The notes: generated from the letters alone by a model not told the origin. A stretch of 64,000 bases of DNA from Nocardia coubleae NBRC 108252 (GCF_001612805.1 NZ_BDBD01000019.1:310001-374000), one strand, 5' to 3'; counted from the first letter of the stretch, positions 42,013 to 50,966 are shown. Translations and numbers: made by a program.

Positions 42013-43043
42013 CGGTTGTTCTCCATCGGGCTGGAATTAGGGAAGTCTGTGGCGGGCGCGGGCTCATCGGCGACGCTCAGCAGGGCGCGGGCACCCAGGT
42101 CGAGCAGTTCGCGGGCCAGCGTGCGCCCGAGTTCGGCGGCGTCCTCCGGCGCGCCGACTATCGAAGCCCGCAACACATCGGAACCGTCGATCGCGGCAGC
42201 ACAGGCACGCAGCGACAGTTCCTCGAAGATCCGGCCGTCCTCGTCGATCGACTCGACGACCTCGGCGAGCGCGCCGATCGGCGCGGTGCAACCGGCCTCG
42301 AGTTCGCCGAGCAGCGCCCGTTCGGCTTCCACCGCGTATCGGGTCGGCGCGTCGTCCAGACCGGACAGCACCTCGATCAGCTGCGGGTCGTCGCTGCGGC
42401 ACTCCACCGCGAGCGCGCCCTGGGAGGGAGCGGGCAGCATCTGCACCGGCTCCAGCGATTCGGTGATGGCCTCGGTGCGCCCGATCCGGCACAGGCCGGC
42501 GCGGGCGATGACGATGGCGTCGAGTTCGCCCTCGCTCACCTTGCGCAGCCGGGAGTCGATGTTGCCGCGCAGCGGGAGGATGTCGAGACCGAGCCCGAGG
42601 GCACGCAACTGCGCGGCGCGGCGCGGCGCGGAGGTGCCGACCTTCGCGCCCGCGGGCAGCTCACCGAGCACGAGCCCGTCGCGGGCGACCAGCGCGTCGC
42701 GCGGGTCCTCGCGGGGCGGGATCGCGGCGATGGTGAAGCGCGGGTCCTGCGCGGTCGGCAGATCCTTGTACGAGTGCACCGCGATATCGATACCGCCGAG
42801 TGCGAGCTCGTCGCGCAGTGCGGAGGTGAACACGCCGACGCCGATCTTCTGGACCGGGTCCGACGACAGATCGCCGGGAGTTTTGATCACGACCAGTTCG
42901 GCGGGCTGGCCCGCCGCGATCAGGGCGTCGCGCACGGTACCCGCCTGGGTCAGCGCCAACAGGCTGCCGCGCGTGCCGATCCGCCAGGGCGCACGAGTGC
43001 TTCCTGCGGTCACGGTGTCCTCTTCCTGCACTGTCGTGGTCAT
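42009..43043 (-). CDS. hemC: Hydroxymethylbilane synthase (porphobilinogen deaminase)
   Basis: Builds hydroxymethylbilane from four porphobilinogens. 344 residues. The start is MTTTVQEEDTVTAGSTRAPW; the enzyme proper begins RIGTRGSLLALTQAG. GDIA/DLPTAQDPRFTIAAIPPRED (with the catalytic Asp nearby in AVHSYKDLPT) is typical, LPLRGNIDSRLRKVSEGELD is the substrate-binding segment, and LGELEAGCTAPIGALAEVVE carries the Cys that attaches the dipyrromethane cofactor. It overlaps hemD by 4 bases and lies 58 bases after hemA. Third gene of the rex operon. Confidence 0.95.
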   Translation of the reverse strand: MTTTVQEEDTVTAGSTRAPWRIGTRGSLLALTQAGTVRDALIAAGQPAELVVIKTPGDLSSDPVQKIGVGVFTSALRDELALGGIDIAVHSYKDLPTAQDPRFTIAAIPPREDPRDALVARDGLVLGELPAGAKVGTSAPRRAAQLRALGLGLDILPLRGNIDSRLRKVSEGELDAIVIARAGLCRIGRTEAITESLEPVQMLPAPSQGALAVECRSDDPQLIEVLSGLDDAPTRYAVEAERALLGELEAGCTAPIGALAEVVESIDEDGRIFEELSLRACAAAIDGSDVLRASIVGAPEDAAELGRTLARELLDLGARALLSVADEPAPATDFPNSSPMENNR

Positions 43044-43101
43044 GATGTGCCCTTCTTCGCACGTCCGGGCTTCGTCTGGTTGTGTGTCACGGCGCGGGCG
43101 G

Positions 43102-44496
43102 TCATGCCGACTGCCCGTCGCCGAGGTGTCCCGCGGTGAAGTCGTCGGCCAGCGCGGGCTCGGCCGCGGCGACCTCCATGGGCGCGGCAACCGCTTGCAC
43201 CGCACCGGGTTTCAGTTCGAACAGCTCGCGCAGCGCCTCGGCGTAGCTGTCACCGCCCGGCGTGGACGCCAGCTGCTTCACCCGCACCGTCGGCGCGTGC
43301 AGCAGCTTGTCGACGACGCGGCGCACGGTGCGCGCCACTTCGTCGCGAGCCGGATCGGCCAGGTCGGGCAGCCGCGAGTCGAGGCGGAGCAGCTCGGCCT
43401 CGACCACTTCGGCGGCACGCTGACGCAGCGCGGCCACCGTTGGGGTGACCTCGGCCATGCGTTGCCCGGCAAGGTATTTGGTGAGTTCGTCGGCGACGAT
43501 CGCGCGGGCGGCGGCGGTGTCGTCGGCCGCGGCGCCCGCGGCCGGATCGCGCTGCAGCGACTCGATGTCGATCACGACGACACCTGGCAGCCCGGCCACG
43601 GCGTGTTCCACGTCGCGGGGCAGGCCGAGGTCACAGAACACCAGCGGCCGTTCGGCCGCACCGGTGTTCGCCCGGCCCGCGAGGGCCCGGTGGGTATCGG
43701 CCAGGGTCACCACGGCCCCGACCGCGCCGGTACAGGTGATGACGACGTCGGCGCCTGCCATGGCGTCGATGAGCCCACCCGTCTCCACCGCGACGGCGTC
43801 GACACCGTGCATGGTCCGCCCGGTCTCCGCCAGCCGCTGCGCGCGATCGAGCGTGCGGTTCACCACCACGATGCGGCCGATGCCCGCCCGCGAAAGATGC
43901 GCCACGGCAAGGCCACCCATGGCACCCGCGCCGAGTACCACGGCGGTGCGCCCGGTGAGATCACCGATCACGCCGCGCGCCCGGTCGAGCGCGACCGAAA
44001 CCACGGAGGCGCCGGCCCGGTCGATCCCGGTCTCGGCGTGCACTCGCTTGCCGACGCGCAACCCGTGCTGGGCCAGCTCGTGCAGGGTGCGGCCGACGGC
44101 CTGCTGGTTGTCGGCACTGGCATAGGCGCTGCGGATCTGGCTGAGCACCTGCTGCTCGCCGACGACCATCGAGTCGAGCCCGCTGGCCACCGCGAACAGG
44201 TGCTCGGCGGCGGCCTCGCTGTAGCGCACGTAGGCATGCCTGGTGAGGTCGGCGAAGGCCATCCCGGAGTGTTCGGTGAGCAGCTCGCCCACCACGTCGA
44301 GGCCGCCGTGGAAGGCGTCGACCACCGCGTACACCTCCACCCGGTTGCAGGTGGAGACGATCATCGCCTCGGACACGTGACTCGACTCGAGCAAGCGGTC
44401 GACCAGTTTGGGCCGGTCGGCCTCGCTGACAGCCACCTTCTCCAGCACCGAAACCGGGGCACTGCGATGAGAGATCCCGACAAGCAGAATGCTCAT
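43102..44496 (-). CDS. hemA: Glutamyl-tRNA reductase
   Basis: NADPH-dependent reductase that makes glutamate-1-semialdehyde from charged tRNA, the committed step of haem synthesis. 464 residues. VGISHRSAPVSVLEKVAVSE starts the catalytic domain, and the nucleophile Cys is in MIVSTCNRVEVYAVVDAFHG. VVLGAGAMGGLAVAHLSRAG is the NADPH site, and the C-terminal dimer helix contains DLADPARDEVARTVRRVVDK. The ATG overlaps the rex stop (ATGA). Haem feedback through the N-terminus is known in enterics, not predicted here. Together with rex and a Rex operator, the operon is redox regulated. Confidence 0.95.
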   Translation of the reverse strand: MSILLVGISHRSAPVSVLEKVAVSEADRPKLVDRLLESSHVSEAMIVSTCNRVEVYAVVDAFHGGLDVVGELLTEHSGMAFADLTRHAYVRYSEAAAEHLFAVASGLDSMVVGEQQVLSQIRSAYASADNQQAVGRTLHELAQHGLRVGKRVHAETGIDRAGASVVSVALDRARGVIGDLTGRTAVVLGAGAMGGLAVAHLSRAGIGRIVVVNRTLDRAQRLAETGRTMHGVDAVAVETGGLIDAMAGADVVITCTGAVGAVVTLADTHRALAGRANTGAAERPLVFCDLGLPRDVEHAVAGLPGVVVIDIESLQRDPAAGAAADDTAAARAIVADELTKYLAGQRMAEVTPTVAALRQRAAEVVEAELLRLDSRLPDLADPARDEVARTVRRVVDKLLHAPTVRVKQLASTPGGDSYAEALRELFELKPGAVQAVAAPMEVAAAEPALADDFTAGHLGDGQSA

Positions 44497-45437
44497 GACT
44501 GCACCTCGCCCGGTTCGGTCACGCGCGCACGCGCGCCTGCCTGTTGGTTCGCTCGCTGACGCTCGCTCATGGGGTGATCACCGATCCCTGGGTGCTTGGC
44601 TGGCGTTGCCGCATGCGGGTTGGCCGAATGCGGCGCGGTGCGACGCGGCGGCCTGCCGCGCGCCGGTTCGACCGGCGCGGGGTGATTGAGGGCGGGATGG
44701 TTCTGCGGCGGCACCCGGCGCGCGACCCGGCCCGAGCTCGCCTGGGCGACCTCGGGCAGCGGCGGCGCGTCGTTGCGGGCGGCGTCGAAGGACAGCATCT
44801 GCAGTTCCATCGCCAGATCCACCCGGCGGATCTGCACGTGCGCGGGCGCACGCAGCTCGCACGGGGCGAAACTCAGGATCGAGAGCACCCCCGCGTCGAC
44901 GAGCCGGTCACACACGTCCTGCGCGGCTTCGTCGGGGACCGCGAGCAACGCGATCGTGGGGGCGAGAGCGGGAATCTGGGCGACGAGCAGCTCGACATCG
45001 CGCACGACGAGACCGGCGTACGACTGACCGATCACCGCCGGATCGTTGTCGAAGATTCCGACCACGGTGAAGCCGCGTACCCCGAAACCGCCATAGCCGA
45101 CCAGGGCGCGGCCGAGGTTGCCCGCACCGATCAGCACCACCCGATGTCCCTGCGACAGACCGAGCACATCCTCGATCCTGGTGCGCAACTTGGCTACGTC
45201 ATAGCCGACACCCCGCACACCGTTGGGTCCGAGGAAGGAAAGATCCTTGCGCAGCTTCGCCGAATTGACACCCGCCGCGACAGCCAGTTCCTCACTCGAT
45301 ACGATGGCAACACCGGAGTCGGCCATGCCGGCCAGAACTCGGAGATAGGTAGCAAGACGAGTCACCGTGGCCTGCGGGATATCCCGCGCGAGAGCCTTGC
45401 CGGAGGCGCCTGTCGGCGTCTCGTGCTGCTCTGTCAC
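44493..45437 (-). CDS. rex: Redox-sensing transcriptional repressor Rex
   Basis: NADH-sensing repressor of 314 residues. The N-terminal winged HTH is TVTRLATYLRVLAGMADSGV with LAVAAGVNSAKLRKDLSFLG as the recognition part. RVVLIGAGNLGRALVGYGGF is the Rossmann nucleotide fold, and the last helices swap in the dimer. Usual Rex proteins are about 210-255 residues; this one has an extra C-terminal tail of about 70 residues rich in Pro, Ala and Arg. GTG 45437 is chosen. The stop overlaps hemA. A Rex operator at 45609-45626 points to autoregulation, as in Streptomyces rex-hemACD. Confidence 0.93.
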   Translation of the reverse strand: MTEQHETPTGASGKALARDIPQATVTRLATYLRVLAGMADSGVAIVSSEELAVAAGVNSAKLRKDLSFLGPNGVRGVGYDVAKLRTRIEDVLGLSQGHRVVLIGAGNLGRALVGYGGFGVRGFTVVGIFDNDPAVIGQSYAGLVVRDVELLVAQIPALAPTIALLAVPDEAAQDVCDRLVDAGVLSILSFAPCELRAPAHVQIRRVDLAMELQMLSFDAARNDAPPLPEVAQASSGRVARRVPPQNHPALNHPAPVEPARGRPPRRTAPHSANPHAATPAKHPGIGDHPMSERQRANQQAGARARVTEPGEVQS

Positions 45438-45608
45438 GTCGTCGGCTCCTCGTTCCGGGCCTGATCGCGGTCCGGTACCTGTCGTTGCTTCACCGGTTGT
45501 GGGCCGCTGCGTCTCGAGGCAGCGACCGGTGCCATGGGGGGCGTACAAACCCGATCACCACCGCTGCTGAAGGCGGCGGTGCGGATTGCGTGCCACCACC
45601 GTAACCGC

Positions 45609-45626
45609 TTGTGCAGGCGTTCACAA
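45609..45626. promoter_or_regulatory. Rex operator (ROP)
   Basis: TTGTGCAGGCGTTCACAA matches the Rex consensus TTGTGAA-N4-TTCACAA with one mismatch (A to C in the left arm). It lies 171 bases upstream of the rex start and 17 bases beyond the stop of the glutaredoxin-like gene. The position suggests control of rex-hemA-hemC-hemD. Confidence 0.8.
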
Positions 45627-45643
45627 AGTCGGTGAATTTGGCC

Positions 45644-45925
45644 TCATTTTCGCTCGCGACCAGCGAAACGGCTCAGATCGGCCCGCAAACGTGGCTCGTC
45701 GACGTCGAAATAGCTGTGTTCACGGCCGTCCAACAGCACAACGGGGAGCCGATCGCCGTATTCGGCACGCAATGCCGGGTCGGTTGCCGCGGCTTCGTCG
45801 ACATCGACGGTCTGTACCGGGAGACCGAAATCACCACAGATGGTCTCCAACTGGGCGAGTGCGATGCTGCACATTCCGCAACCGGCGCGCGTCAACAGGG
45901 TCACGTTTGGTGTGGGATTCGTCAT
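45644..45925 (-). CDS. Glutaredoxin-like protein
   Basis: Thioredoxin-fold protein of 93 residues. The redox motif CGMC is in VTLLTRAGCGMCSIALAQLE near residues 15-18; DRLPVVLLDGREHSYFDVDE holds the cis-Pro. This is a short glutaredoxin-like form found in actinobacteria next to hemA (Rv0508 in M. tuberculosis). ATG at 45925. It runs towards rex, with the Rex operator lying in between. Partner and substrate unknown. Confidence 0.88.
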   Translation of the reverse strand: MTNPTPNVTLLTRAGCGMCSIALAQLETICGDFGLPVQTVDVDEAAATDPALRAEYGDRLPVVLLDGREHSYFDVDEPRLRADLSRFAGRERK

Positions 45926-46012
45926 GGCTCTTATTTAATCCCCGGGCTCGCCGCGGCATGTCGGCGAATCCGGTTACTGTGGACATGTTCGCGCGACTAG
46001 CGGAGGGTACTG

Positions 46013-47041
46013 GTGCCGGAACGTTCGAAGGTGACTAGGGCCGGATTCGTCGCAGGGCGATTCGGCGAGTTCCCTGCGCGGTGGCAGCCCAGCCGCCTCG
46101 GCCAGGAGCTGCAGGAACAGTTCGCGCGGCTGCCGCGCAGCCCGTTCGGGCCGAGCGAGGAGGAGCTGCGCGCGAATCTGGCCGGCGAGGCCAGTGCCGA
46201 TGCCGCCCTCACGCTGCACGACGCCGAACTGGCCGAACAGGGCACCGACGCGGGCCCCGAAGCACCGCCGCGCGACCTCACCGCCGCCGCGTTCTTCGAC
46301 GTCGACAACACCCTCGTGCAGGGCGCCTCGATCGTGCATTTCGCGCGTGGCCTGGCGGCCCGCAAGTATTTCAAGACCTCCGATCTGGTCGACGTCGCCT
46401 GGAAACAGGTGAAATTCCGGGTCACCGGCAAGGAGAACTCCTCGGATATGGCCTCGGGCCGGGAGAAGGCGCTCAGCTTCATCGCCGGTCGGCCCACCGC
46501 CGAGCTGGCGATGCTCGGTGAGGAGATCTACGACGAGATCATCGCCGACAAGATCTGGCCGGGCACCCGCGCGCTCGCGCAGATGCACCTGGACGCGGGT
46601 CAGCAGGTGTGGCTGGTGACCGCGACCCCGGTGGAGCTGGCGAATGTGATCGCCAAGCGGCTCGGGCTCACCGGTGCGCTCGGCACCGTCGCCGAGAGCG
46701 TCGACGGCAAGTTCACCGGTCGCCTGGTCGGCGACATCCTGCACGGTCTCGGCAAGGCCCACGCCGTGCGCACCCTCGCGATCCGTGAGGGCCTCAATCT
46801 CAAGCGGTGCACCGCGTACTCCGACAGCCACAACGACGTGCCCATGCTGTCGCTGGTCGGCACGGCCGTGGCCATCAACCCCGATTCCGACCTGCGTGAG
46901 GTGGCCAAGAACCGGGGCTGGGAGATTCGCGACTTCCGCACCGGACGCAAGGCCGCCAAGATCGGCGTACCGACCGCGCTCGCGCTGGGCGCGGCGGGTG
47001 GCGCGGTCGCGGCGGCGGTCGCCCGCCACCGCGAGAAATAG
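46013..47041 (+). CDS. HAD-IB family hydrolase (SerB1-like)
   Basis: Haloacid dehalogenase-type phosphatase of 342 residues. The nucleophile motif I is AAAFFDVDNTLVQGASIVHF near residues 94-113 (Asp-x-Asp). Motif II/III lie in WLVTATPVELANVIAKRLGL and motif IV in CTAYSDSHNDVPMLSLVGTA. A basic, partly disordered N-terminus precedes the domain and a helix VALGAAGGAVAAAVARHRE ends it. GGAGGG (46002-46007) supports the GTG start. The M. tuberculosis relative SerB1 (Rv0505c) sits in the same place, but serine-phosphate specificity is not proven. Confidence 0.88.
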   Translation: MPERSKVTRAGFVAGRFGEFPARWQPSRLGQELQEQFARLPRSPFGPSEEELRANLAGEASADAALTLHDAELAEQGTDAGPEAPPRDLTAAAFFDVDNTLVQGASIVHFARGLAARKYFKTSDLVDVAWKQVKFRVTGKENSSDMASGREKALSFIAGRPTAELAMLGEEIYDEIIADKIWPGTRALAQMHLDAGQQVWLVTATPVELANVIAKRLGLTGALGTVAESVDGKFTGRLVGDILHGLGKAHAVRTLAIREGLNLKRCTAYSDSHNDVPMLSLVGTAVAINPDSDLREVAKNRGWEIRDFRTGRKAAKIGVPTALALGAAGGAVAAAVARHREK

Positions 47042-48058
47042 TCAGCCGAGAACCGGGTTCCTGCGCTTGGCCAGCAGCTTGTACAGGGTCTGCTGGATGG
47101 TTTCGCGCACCTGGTCGGTGACCTCGAACATCGTCATCGGGTCGTCGGCTTCCTCCGGTTCGAAGGCGGTGGTCGCGATCGGCTCACCGAACTCGATGTA
47201 CCACTTCGACGGGACGGGGATCGCGCCGAGCAGGCCGAGGTGCGGGAACAGCGGGGTCACCGGGAAGTACGGCAGGCCGAGGAGACGGGCCAGCGGCTTG
47301 ATGTCGGCCAGCTTCGGGTAGATCTCCTCCGAGCCGACGATCGACACCGGGATGATCGGCACACCGGTGCGCACCGCCGCCGACACGAATCCACCGCGAC
47401 CGAAGCGCTGCAGCTTGTACCGGTCGGCGTAGTTCTTGCCGACACCCTTGAAGCCCTCCGGGAACACCCCGGCGATGTGCCCGGAGCGCAGCAGCCGTTC
47501 GGCATCGGGGTGGCAGGCGAGGGTGTGCCCGGCCTTGCGGGCGAGCGCACCGAAGACGGGCAGCTCGAACACCAGGTCGGCGGCCAGCAGGCGCAGCGCG
47601 CGGTGGGCCGGATGCTTGTCGTGCACGGCCAGCTGCAGCATGAGCCCGTCGAGCGGAACCGTGCCCGCGTGGTTGGCGACGAGCAGCGCGCCGCCGGTGG
47701 CGGGAATGTTCTCGATCCCGGACACCTCCACCCGGAACCAGTAATCCGACAGCGGCCGCAGCGCGGGCAGGATCACCGATTCGAGCAAGTGCTTGTCGTA
47801 GCCGAATTCGTCGATCTGGTAGTCACCGGTGAGCCTGCGCCGCGCGAATTCCGCGGTGCTCTCGATCTGCTTGCCGAGAGCGTCGCGCAGTGTCTCCGAC
47901 AGCGACTTCGGCGGCCGGGTCGGCATGCCCGGCCGATGATCGCTCAAGGCGGTGACGGGGGTGGGTTGGACCGGAACGTCCGGTTTGCGCCGGGACGACG
48001 GCCGGTGCCGGGTCTCGACATTCACGTCGAGACGAATGACTTTCGCTCCTTCGTTCAT
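47042..48058 (-). CDS. Lysophospholipid acyltransferase family protein
   Basis: PlsC-like acyltransferase of 338 residues. The conserved block is LLVANHAGTVPLDGLML with the catalytic His-Asp pair near residues 128-136, followed by GVFPEGFKGVGKNYADRYKL (substrate motif) and GVPIIPVSIVGSEEIYPKLA. A basic N-terminal extension of about 60 residues precedes the domain. It overlaps the SDR gene stop by 4 bases, and Rv0502 and Rv0501 pair the same way. It is likely a membrane-associated phospholipid step; the acceptor is not fixed. Confidence 0.88.
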   Translation of the reverse strand: MNEGAKVIRLDVNVETRHRPSSRRKPDVPVQPTPVTALSDHRPGMPTRPPKSLSETLRDALGKQIESTAEFARRRLTGDYQIDEFGYDKHLLESVILPALRPLSDYWFRVEVSGIENIPATGGALLVANHAGTVPLDGLMLQLAVHDKHPAHRALRLLAADLVFELPVFGALARKAGHTLACHPDAERLLRSGHIAGVFPEGFKGVGKNYADRYKLQRFGRGGFVSAAVRTGVPIIPVSIVGSEEIYPKLADIKPLARLLGLPYFPVTPLFPHLGLLGAIPVPSKWYIEFGEPIATTAFEPEEADDPMTMFEVTDQVRETIQQTLYKLLAKRRNPVLG

Positions 48059-49140
48059 GTGTGCGCTCCTGAACCGGCCCCGATGAGGCCGAGCAGTTTG
48101 TGTTCCGCGGCGTCGATCCATGCCGGATCGAAGACGGGCCGCAACGCTGCGCCCGCGATGAAGTCGTCGAATGCCTGGACCGTCGTCCAGCGCGGGGTGA
48201 AGCCGAGTTCGGTTCGCATGCGGGTGGTGTCGAGACCGCAACCGAAGTAGAAGTAGTCGGGTTGTTCCCCGCTGAAACCGCGCATGACCGGACCCATCAG
48301 GCTCCGGCCGACGGTGCGGAAAACAAAGAGGGGTACCGGGGCGGCGATGCGCCCGGCCCGGCGGATGGCCTGCGACATCGCCAGCGCGCCGTCTCCGGCC
48401 ACATTGACGGTGCCACCGTGGGCGCGGGAGGCGGCGTGTACGAGTACCGCCACCGCGTCCTCCTCGTGCAGCAACTGCATCCGGGCTTCGCGCCCGAGCA
48501 CGGTCGGGGTGATCGGCGACCGCAGGTATTGCACGCCGCTGTCGGCCAACCGGGGACCGACGATCGGGGCGAGCCGTAGAATCGACGCCGACATATCGGG
48601 CCTGCGCCGCGCCATCGCACGCACGAGCGCCTCGATATCGATCATGTCGCGGGCGAACCACCCGGCCGGTGGCGTGCGCGCACTCATTTCCTCGGTGAAT
48701 TTCGCCGGGTCCTTGGCGCTGCAGCCGTATACGGCCGACGACGAACGCACGACGACGCGACGCACCGATTGCGCCTTCTGGCACACCGCGAGCAGTTGCA
48801 TCGACCCGAGCACATTCAGGTCTTTCATCACCGCGCGACCGCCGCGCGCCGGTGGGCGGGTGAGCAGGGCCGCGTGGACGACGGTATCGACGTTGTTGTT
48901 CTCGACGACCTTGCGGATCAGCGGATTCCTGATGTCGGCGCGCACGAATTCGGTACGGCCGAGGCGACGGCGCACCTCGCGCCCGGGGGGCATGGTGTCC
49001 ACCGCGATCACCCGTTCGACACCGGGATCGGCGGCGAACCGGGACGCGATCCTGCTACCGAAGTAGCGGCTGGCACCGGTGACCAGCACGACTTTCGGTT
49101 CGTGGCGTTCCCGCGTATCGGAACCCTGACCTGACCCCAC
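48055..49140 (-). CDS. NAD-dependent epimerase/dehydratase family protein
   Basis: Extended SDR protein of 361 residues. The Rossmann site is VVLVTGASRYFGSRIASRFA with GASxxFG; VRSSSAVYGCSAKDPAKFTE lies near the SYK region, where YxxxK is not fully standard (YGCSAK). It resembles Rv0501 (GalE2-like), but sugar epimerase activity is not shown. Start GTG 49140 gives VGSGQGSDTRERHEPK. The stop overlaps the acyltransferase start, so both are one unit. The 186-base gap before it carries the bS22 terminator. Confidence 0.85.
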   Translation of the reverse strand: MGSGQGSDTRERHEPKVVLVTGASRYFGSRIASRFAADPGVERVIAVDTMPPGREVRRRLGRTEFVRADIRNPLIRKVVENNNVDTVVHAALLTRPPARGGRAVMKDLNVLGSMQLLAVCQKAQSVRRVVVRSSSAVYGCSAKDPAKFTEEMSARTPPAGWFARDMIDIEALVRAMARRRPDMSASILRLAPIVGPRLADSGVQYLRSPITPTVLGREARMQLLHEEDAVAVLVHAASRAHGGTVNVAGDGALAMSQAIRRAGRIAAPVPLFVFRTVGRSLMGPVMRGFSGEQPDYFYFGCGLDTTRMRTELGFTPRWTTVQAFDDFIAGAALRPVFDPAWIDAAEHKLLGLIGAGSGAHT

Positions 49141-49277
49141 TCAAAGCCCCCTGCTTCTCATGATTTCCGCGTACCAGAGTAGCCGCATTCGCGCCACCCG
49201 CCGACACGATCTACCAGCTTTTAACGAGGACGACCCGTTATCGCACAGCGAGATTTACAAACCGGGACATTTCACAG

Positions 49278-49313
49278 CGAGAGCCCGTCACCTCGAAAGG
49301 TGACGGGCTCTCG
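49278..49313 (-). terminator. Rho-independent terminator of the bS22 gene
   Basis: A perfect 16-base inverted repeat (CGAGAGCCCGTCACCT / AGGTGACGGGCTCTCG) with loop CGAA lies 13 bases beyond the bS22 stop on the minus strand. On that strand it is followed by CTGTGAAATGTCCCGG, so the T tract is weak, but the stem is strong. Confidence 0.75.
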
Positions 49314-49326
49314 CGGGCACGCAGGC

Positions 49327-49428
49327 TTACTTGCCGAGTTTGCGCCGCTGAACACGTGTGCGGCGAAGCAGCTTACGGTGCTTCTTCTTCGACATACGCT
49401 TGCGGCGCTTCTTGATCACAGAACCCAT
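49327..49428 (-). CDS. AURKAIP1/COX24-type small ribosomal protein bS22
   Basis: Very basic protein of 33 residues: [20 protein letters not shown] then [13 protein letters not shown]. This is the actinobacterial AURKAIP1/COX24 domain protein, found as bS22 in mycobacterial ribosomes (Rv0500B position). GGAAACC precedes the ATG. It is too short for ordinary gene calls, but the charge pattern and the terminator behind it are definitive. It lies next to the excisionase-like gene, as in mycobacteria. Confidence 0.93.
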
Positions 49429-49687
49429 AGGGTTTCCTCGCGTTCTCTCTACTCGGCATGCACACGCGGTGTCGCGTGCGTCGTCTGGTGCCCGCGCCGC
49501 CGGGGCGCACCGGACACCACGAAGCGGTGCCACCGGCAGGCGGACACGAACCGATTGTCCATGCTACAGCGCTGTCGGCGGCACGGGTGCCGCGGGTTCT
49601 CGGCCCCGAGGCCTCGATCCTTCCCTCCCTGCGGGCACTCCTTCGTCGCACCCTCCGGTCAGTCCAGGATCGAGGCGGCCGAGAACC

Positions 49688-49969
49688 TTATCCGGCGTCG
49701 AAGTACGACGTCTCCAGGTAGTCGTGCACCGCCTTCGCGTGCACCCGGAACGAGCGTCCGACCCGCACCGCGGGCAGTTCACCCGAGTGCACGAGCCGGT
49801 ACACCGTCATCTTCGACACCCGCATGAGATCGGCGACTTCGGCGACGGTGAGAAACTGTGTGCCACCGCCGATCACCGGTTGCGGAGTGGCACCGACTCG
49901 TGGAGCGGGTGACCCCGATCCACCGCCGGACGCCGGTGAATTACTGGACATTCTGTTCGCAGACATCAT
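49688..49969 (-). CDS. Excisionase-like helix-turn-helix protein
   Basis: DNA-binding protein of 93 residues. A Ser/Gly/Pro-rich N-terminus is followed by FLTVAEVADLMRVSKMTVYR with LVHSGELPAVRVGRSFRVHA, the AlpA/excisionase-type winged HTH, then VHDYLETSYFDAG. The same gene stands between proC and bS22 in M. tuberculosis (Rv0500A). I took the first of two ATGs at 49969; GGAGG is upstream. It is probably a host regulator, not phage remnant, since no phage gene is near. The 259-base gap to bS22 holds nothing I can support. Confidence 0.88.
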   Translation of the reverse strand: MMSANRMSSNSPASGGGSGSPAPRVGATPQPVIGGGTQFLTVAEVADLMRVSKMTVYRLVHSGELPAVRVGRSFRVHAKAVHDYLETSYFDAG

Positions 49970-50113
49970 GGCACCATTGACCTCCGGCACGTCCGCGCCG
50001 CCGGCTTCCCCACCGGCGGAACAGACACGCACGTGCTTCTACGAGCTTAGCGGTGCCAGTGGGATTACTGCGACGGGTGTGAGAAATCGGTTATCGCGCC
50101 GGGCGCCCGCGTG

Positions 50114-50932
50114 TCATTCGCTGGACGCGCCCTGTTCCACGGATCGACGCTTGGCGGCCTGCAATGCCTCGATGAAAGTCGACCGAATCGCGCCGCGCTC
50201 GAGTTCGCGCAATGCCGCGGCCGTCGTGCCGCCGGGCGAGGTGACCGCCGCGCGCAGATCGACGGCGTTCTGCCCGCTCTCGTCGATGAGCGCGGCCGAG
50301 CCGATCATGGTCTGCACGACCAGTTCGGTGGCGATCTCGCGGGTGAGGCCGAGGCCCACACCGGCGTCGATCATGGCCTCGACGACCAGGAAGAAATACG
50401 CCGGACCCGACCCGGAGACGGCGGTGACGGCGTCCATCTGCGTTTCCGGCACCGTGACGACCTTGCCGACGGCCTCGAGCATCTCCCCGACCAGTTCCAA
50501 CTGCTCGGGATCGGCGTAGCGGCCAGGCGCCTGCACGGACATGCCCTGCCCCACCAGCATCGGGGTGTTCGGCATGACCCGGACCACAGGGAACCCGGCC
50601 GGTAGCTTCGACTCCAGGTGGCTGGTCGTGATGCCCGCGGCCAGCGAGACCAGCACCTGCTCGCGGCCGCTGTCGAGGTCGGCTTTGGACAGGTCGGCGA
50701 GTACCGAGTCGACCACGGTCGGCTTCACCGCGAGGACGACGATGTCCGCCCCTACGACGGCATCGGAGGTCGATGCGCTGACCCGCACCTTGAACCGCTC
50801 GGCCAGCTGCGCGGCGCGGGGGGCGTGCGTCTCGACGACGACCAGATCCTTGGGCGCCCGACCGGCTTCCAGCAATCCGGCGACCAGCGCCTCACCGATC
50901 CGCCCACCACCGACAACAGCAATTCTCGTCAT
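50114..50932 (-). CDS. proC: Pyrroline-5-carboxylate reductase
   Basis: Last enzyme of proline synthesis, NAD(P)H-dependent. 272 residues. IAVVGGGRIGEALVAGLLEA is the nucleotide-binding GxGxxG near residues 4-23. ADIVVLAVKPTVVDSVLADL and VVRVMPNTPMLVGQGMSVQA follow, and the C-terminal dimer domain has AVTAVSGSGPAYFFLVVEAM and SPGGTTAAALRELERG, the P5CR signature. ATG at 50932. Length is normal. It stands between the excisionase-like gene and a thioesterase. Confidence 0.95.
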   Translation of the reverse strand: MTRIAVVGGGRIGEALVAGLLEAGRAPKDLVVVETHAPRAAQLAERFKVRVSASTSDAVVGADIVVLAVKPTVVDSVLADLSKADLDSGREQVLVSLAAGITTSHLESKLPAGFPVVRVMPNTPMLVGQGMSVQAPGRYADPEQLELVGEMLEAVGKVVTVPETQMDAVTAVSGSGPAYFFLVVEAMIDAGVGLGLTREIATELVVQTMIGSAALIDESGQNAVDLRAAVTSPGGTTAAALRELERGAIRSTFIEALQAAKRRSVEQGASSE

Positions 50933-50966
50933 GCGGCCAAGGTTAGTGGTGGTGTGGCCGCGATTG

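Noticed and set aside
39745..44559. Very long plus-strand open frame opposite the serine hydrolase and haem genes
   Set aside because: It is antisense to hemD, hemC, hemA and their neighbours, all with clear motifs. High GC keeps opposite frames open; its translation has no recognisable domain.
49458..49721. Plus-strand frame in the gap between bS22 and the excisionase-like gene
   Set aside because: It lacks a ribosome site and recognisable motifs, is Arg/Pro-rich like chance frames in GC-rich DNA, and runs over the excisionase-like gene.
49688..49969. Excisionase-like gene as a sign of prophage
   Set aside because: The same gene sits between proC and bS22 in mycobacteria, and no integrase, phage structural gene or attachment repeat is near.
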